Positions 61,267-64,000 of a stretch of 64,000 nucleotides of DNA are shown here, piece after piece (positions within the stretch are counted from its first letter, which is position 1; the number at the start of each line of letters is the position of its first letter). The stretch is from Oceanobacillus sp. FSL K6-2867 (GTDB taxonomy: Bacteria; Bacillota; Bacilli; Bacillales; Amphibacillaceae), in the NCBI RefSeq assembly GCF_037963145.1, contig NZ_CP150144.1, forward strand, positions 2,294,001 through 2,358,000. The letters run 5' to 3'. The position numbers were made by a program, and so were the translations under genes. The notes under the pieces are model-generated. The model had not been told where the DNA came from and did no database searches. It worked only from the letters and a program-made list of their open reading frames with translations.

Positions 61267-62487
61267 GTGATCATTGCGATCATCTTTTTATTATTTGTCT
61301 CATTTTTCTTTTCGGGAAGTGAAACAGCGCTTACAGCAACCAGTAAAATGAAGCTGCAAACAAGGGCAGCGAATGGCGATACAAAGGCAGAGAAGCTTTT
61401 ACATTTGGTTTCTAAGCCAAGTGAGTTTATTACATCGATTTTAATTGGGAATAACATTGCCAATATCGTTCTGCCAACGCTGGTAACGACGCTTGCTATT
61501 CAATATGGCTTTGACGTGGCAATTGCTACAGCAATATTGACGGTTACCATTATTATTTTCTCAGAGGTGATTCCAAAATCGATTGCTGCAGCATTTCCAG
61601 ATCGTATCTCCAACATGGTTTTTCCCATCATTCGGGTTGTTATATTCGTCTTAAAGCCAGTTACAATTTTACTTAATGGAATGACAGGGTTTATCACGAG
61701 GGTACTCTCGAAGGGGGAAGTCAATGATGCATCCTTCTCTAAAGAGGAATTACGGGCAATGGTTGATATCGCCGACTCTGAGGGGATGTTTCAGCCGGAT
61801 GAATCCCATCGAATAAAAGGGGTTCTTGATTTTTATAATTTGAATGTAAAAGATGTACTGATGACACCAAGAACGGAAATCGTAGCGTTGCAAAATACGG
61901 CAAGTTATGAAGAGGTAAGAGAAGTTGTAATTGAGAATCCCTACACAAGATACCCCATTTATAAAGGAGATATCGATACGATAATTGGTGTTTTCCATTC
62001 GAAATACCTGTTATCATGGTCAACAGAACCTGAGATGCCATTGAAGCACTATAGTGATCTAGAGCCACTGGTCGTTTATGAATTTCATTCAATTGAGTGG
62101 GTTTTCCGCAAAATGACAAAGGAAAAAAAGCATATTGCAATTGTACTGGATGAATATGGCGGTACGGAAGGGATCCTAACCCACGAGGATATAATTGAAG
62201 CGATGATCGGTTTGGAAATTGAAGATGAAATGGACTTAGAAAACAATGCGCTTGTTGAAAAATTAACCGAAACGGAAATTATCTGTGATGGGAAAATTCC
62301 ATTGTATCGGTTAAATGTAATTTTTGAAACAGACATACCGGAGGAAGAGGATGTTCTTGCTGGCTTTTTACTGAACGAGTTCAACGATTTTCCGGAAAAA
62401 GGCGATGTTATTGAAAGAGAAAACCTTACCTTTAAAATTTTGGAGATCGAAAATAGAGCGATTAAATATGTTCAGATTATTAAATAA
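61267..62487 (+). CDS. CNNM/CorC (HlyC) family transporter with CBS domains
   Basis: 406 residues from GTG 61267 (AAGGAGG 10 bases upstream). DUF21 membrane domain ~1-180 (FFSGSETALTA, IIFSEVIPKSIA), two CBS domains ~195-320 (VLMTPRTEIVAL, VLDEYGGTEGILTHEDI) and a C-terminal CorC/HlyC domain. Members export Mg2+ or Co2+ or sense them; the older name haemolysin is historical. Confidence 0.9.
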   Translation: MIIAIIFLLFVSFFFSGSETALTATSKMKLQTRAANGDTKAEKLLHLVSKPSEFITSILIGNNIANIVLPTLVTTLAIQYGFDVAIATAILTVTIIIFSEVIPKSIAAAFPDRISNMVFPIIRVVIFVLKPVTILLNGMTGFITRVLSKGEVNDASFSKEELRAMVDIADSEGMFQPDESHRIKGVLDFYNLNVKDVLMTPRTEIVALQNTASYEEVREVVIENPYTRYPIYKGDIDTIIGVFHSKYLLSWSTEPEMPLKHYSDLEPLVVYEFHSIEWVFRKMTKEKKHIAIVLDEYGGTEGILTHEDIIEAMIGLEIEDEMDLENNALVEKLTETEIICDGKIPLYRLNVIFETDIPEEEDVLAGFLLNEFNDFPEKGDVIERENLTFKILEIENRAIKYVQIIK

Positions 62488-62539
62488 CGAAATTTGTTTG
62501 TTTTATGTTTAATGCGATTTTGGGGAGGGAGTTCTTAAT

Positions 62540-63028
62540 ATGGAACTATATCATTTGGATTACACATCACCAATTGGAATTATCGAAATTACAGGGACAG
62601 AGGAAGGGATTTATTCTATTCTCTTTGTAGAACGGGAGAGAATAGAGAACGTGGCGGGGGATGGGGTTCCAAAGGTAATGCAAGACTGTATGGAACAGCT
62701 GGATGCGTATTTTAAAGGGCTGCGACAAGAGTTTTCATTTCCCTATATTATAGATGGCACGGAATTTCAAAAGTCTGTTTGGAACGCATTAACGACCATT
62801 CCGTACGCTAAAACAGGTTCTTATAAGGATATTGCCGTCTCTATTGGCAATGAGAAGGCAATCCGAGCAGTTGGAAGTGCAAATGGAAGGAATAAGCTGA
62901 GCATTGTTATTCCTTGCCATCGAATTATCGGCTCGAACGGGAAACTAACAGGCTATGCAGGTGGCTTATGGAGAAAGGAATGGCTGCTTGAGCATGAAAG
63001 AACTTGTTTTAACTCAGTGAATGGCTAA
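62540..63028 (+). CDS. ogt: Methylated-DNA--protein-cysteine methyltransferase
   Basis: 162 residues. The suicide cysteine lies in IVIPCHRIIGSNG; the helix-turn-helix with the arginine finger is GSANGRNKLS and the preceding PYAKTGSYKDIA. Repairs O6-alkylguanine. GGAGGGAG before ATG. Its stop overlaps its own terminator stem. Confidence 0.93.
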   Translation: MELYHLDYTSPIGIIEITGTEEGIYSILFVERERIENVAGDGVPKVMQDCMEQLDAYFKGLRQEFSFPYIIDGTEFQKSVWNALTTIPYAKTGSYKDIAVSIGNEKAIRAVGSANGRNKLSIVIPCHRIIGSNGKLTGYAGGLWRKEWLLEHERTCFNSVNG

Positions 63029-63047
63029 GGTTAGCCATTCCTTTTTT
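63020..63047 (+). terminator. Terminator of ogt
   Basis: AATGGCTAA (63020-63028) / TTAGCCATT (63031-63039), then TCCTTTTTT. Confidence 0.85.
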
Positions 63048-63123
63048 GCAGTTTTATGGATGTGAAAGAAATTGTCGCAGAAATAGTATAAAGAAAAATG
63101 GAACAGCTCTAATTTCAATCGCG

Positions 63124-63169
63124 TTGACAAAAGTAGTGACAAACGATAAAATGACTGATAGTCAGTCAT
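63124..63169 (+). promoter_or_regulatory. Promoter and operator of the TetR gene
   Basis: TTGACA (63124-63129), 17 bases, TAAAAT (63147-63152). The perfect dyad ATGACTGA-TAG-TCAGTCAT (63151-63169) overlaps the -10 and start, as expected for autorepression. Confidence 0.75.
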
Positions 63170-63206
63170 GAAGAGTTGTTTATATAGCTTGTAAGGAGGC
63201 TGTTAC

Positions 63207-63785
63207 ATGGATAATAAAAAGGAAAGGATTATACATGCTGCAATTGAGGTTTTTCAGGAGAAGGGAATTGAGAAAACGAAAGTATCTGATATTGTAAAAG
63301 GTGCTGGAATTGCGCAAGGGACGTTTTATTTGTACTTTTCCTCAAAGCTTTCGGTTATGCCCGCAATAGCTGAGGTTATGGTAGAAAAAATAATAGAAGA
63401 AATGAAGGGGCATATAAATGAAAAACGTCCATTTGATAAGCAGCTTGAACAGGTTGTTGATGTTGTATTTGATATTACGAAATCCTATCGTTCCATATTC
63501 GCCATGGTATATGCGGGAATAGCTTCCAGTGAGTATTTGCAGCAATGGGAAAAGATTTATCAACCATACTACGAATGGATGGGCGCCTTTTTTAAACAAC
63601 CAAAGGCTAAAGAGGTTCTGAGAGAAGATCTATCTATTGAGCCAAGTGTAAAGCTAGTAATTGGTTTAATTGAATCTGCTGCAGAGCAAGTTTATTTATA
63701 TGATCAGATAAGTAGGGAAGAAGCTGTTGAGAAGAAACAGGAAGTAATAGAGTTTATGAGGCATGCACTATATAAAAAATCATGA
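63207..63785 (+). CDS. TetR-family regulator of SMR efflux
   Basis: 192 residues. HTH: ERIIHAAIEVFQEKGIEKTKVSDIVKGAGIAQGTFYLYFSSK; C-terminal domain of the YxbF/QacR-like kind. Identical operators before itself and before the SMR gene show that it controls the pump. AAGGAGG upstream. A GAAAACCT/AGGTTTTC hairpin (63784-63807) follows the stop. Confidence 0.9.
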   Translation: MDNKKERIIHAAIEVFQEKGIEKTKVSDIVKGAGIAQGTFYLYFSSKLSVMPAIAEVMVEKIIEEMKGHINEKRPFDKQLEQVVDVVFDITKSYRSIFAMVYAGIASSEYLQQWEKIYQPYYEWMGAFFKQPKAKEVLREDLSIEPSVKLVIGLIESAAEQVYLYDQISREEAVEKKQEVIEFMRHALYKKS

Positions 63786-63817
63786 AAACCTAAGATTTAA
63801 GGTTTTCGTATTTAATA

Positions 63818-63836
63818 ATGACTGACAGTCATTCAT
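63818..63836 (+). promoter_or_regulatory. Second TetR operator, before the SMR pump gene
   Basis: ATGACTGA-CAG-TCATTCAT differs from the first operator at one arm position and has the same spacing. Confidence 0.75.
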
Positions 63837-63869
63837 TTATATGTTTATTATTTATTTGGAGGTTTTATG

Positions 63870-64000
63870 ATGAATAAAGCATGGATTTATGTCGTGCTGA
63901 CAAGCTTGTTTGAACTAATTTGGATTTATGGTTTTAATACAGCTGCAGAATGGTGGCATTGGGCACTTATCATTACTGCTATTTTATTAGATTTGCATTT
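63870..64000 (+). CDS. Small multidrug resistance (SMR) efflux protein, N-terminal part (3' end outside window)
   Basis: 44 residues visible from ATG 63870 (GGAGG 7 bases upstream; ATG 63867 is adjacent). Helix 1 reads WIYVVLTSLFELIWIYGFN with the essential membrane glutamate in the SLFE motif; helix 2 starts WWHWALIITAILLDLH. Exports cationic drugs or guanidinium-type metabolites as a dimer, usually with a second SMR gene next to it. Confidence 0.85.
   Translation, partial: MNKAWIYVVLTSLFELIWIYGFNTAAEWWHWALIITAILLDLH

Overview
The window looks like chromosomal DNA of a low-GC Gram-positive of the family Bacillaceae, most like an Oceanobacillus/Virgibacillus-type bacterium. Ribosome binding sites are AGGAGG-like, starts are often GTG or TTG, and the genes are Bacillus-style (GlpP, LicT with RAT-terminators, cre sites, a PerR-type box, an LPDTA surface anchor, a YwqA-like SNF2 helicase). 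No rRNA, intact tRNA, phage or CRISPR array is visible. The first gene (MetE-like) and the last (SMR efflux pump) are cut by the window edges.

Layout. 1-5.4 kb: end of a MetE-like protein, a cupin and a divergent quinone-oxidoreductase-like gene, an unusual protein made of three tandem DnaA N-terminal domains without the AAA+ ATPase, and a predicted P-loop GTPase/cyclic-2,3-diphosphoglycerate-synthase-like protein. 6-9 kb: a large acidic LPDTA-anchored surface protein with a 39-bp tandem repeat, and a membrane protein gene broken by a 5-bp duplication. 9.5-13.5 kb: a three-gene envelope glycosylation operon (GT2, GtrA, YfhO). 13.5-20.5 kb: a glycerol-3-phosphate/glycerophosphodiester block: the antiterminator GlpP, a HAD phosphatase, an Ugp-type ABC transporter and a convergent metallophosphoesterase. 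Two attenuator leaders with a shared sequence, each preceded by 11-bp-phased Pho-box-like hexamers, sit before the phosphatase and before ugpB.

20.7-27.2 kb: a LysM protein, then a sucrose PTS regulon (LacI-type repressor, IIBC, sucrose-6-P hydrolase, IIA, fructokinase) with three palindromic operators. 27.3-34.8 kb: diaminopimelate dehydrogenase, an MMPL/RND exporter with a secreted heptad-repeat partner and a divergent TetR regulator, an unknown membrane protein, and acylphosphatase. 34.8-37.4 kb: a NitT/TauT-type ABC importer. 37.9-44.2 kb: a tightly overlapping six-gene operon (PHP phosphoesterase, TIM-barrel epimerase, SurE nucleotidase, Fbp/Afu-like ABC importer) preceded by Pho-box-like hexamers, probably an organophosphate uptake and breakdown unit.

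44.4-53.3 kb: a SunI-like orphan, a PfpI protein, a 51-residue membrane peptide, then an aryl-beta-glucoside regulon (LicT, BglP, GH1 BglH) with two RAT-terminators and cre sites, and an RpiR regulator divergent from a GH4 6-phospho-glucosidase. 53.5-57.1 kb: ahpF and ahpC with a PerR-like box and a repeat element between them, then a nucleoside hydrolase with a decayed fragment of a second one. 57.9-64 kb: SNF2/SWIM helicase, CNNM/CorC transporter, Ogt alkyltransferase, and a TetR regulator with palindromic operators before itself and before an SMR pump.

Two themes stand out. Phosphorus scavenging occurs twice (Ugp block and PHP-SurE-ABC operon) with similar promoter architecture, and beta-glucoside/sucrose use is under layered local control. 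The least explained coding sequence is the triple DnaA-domain-I protein.
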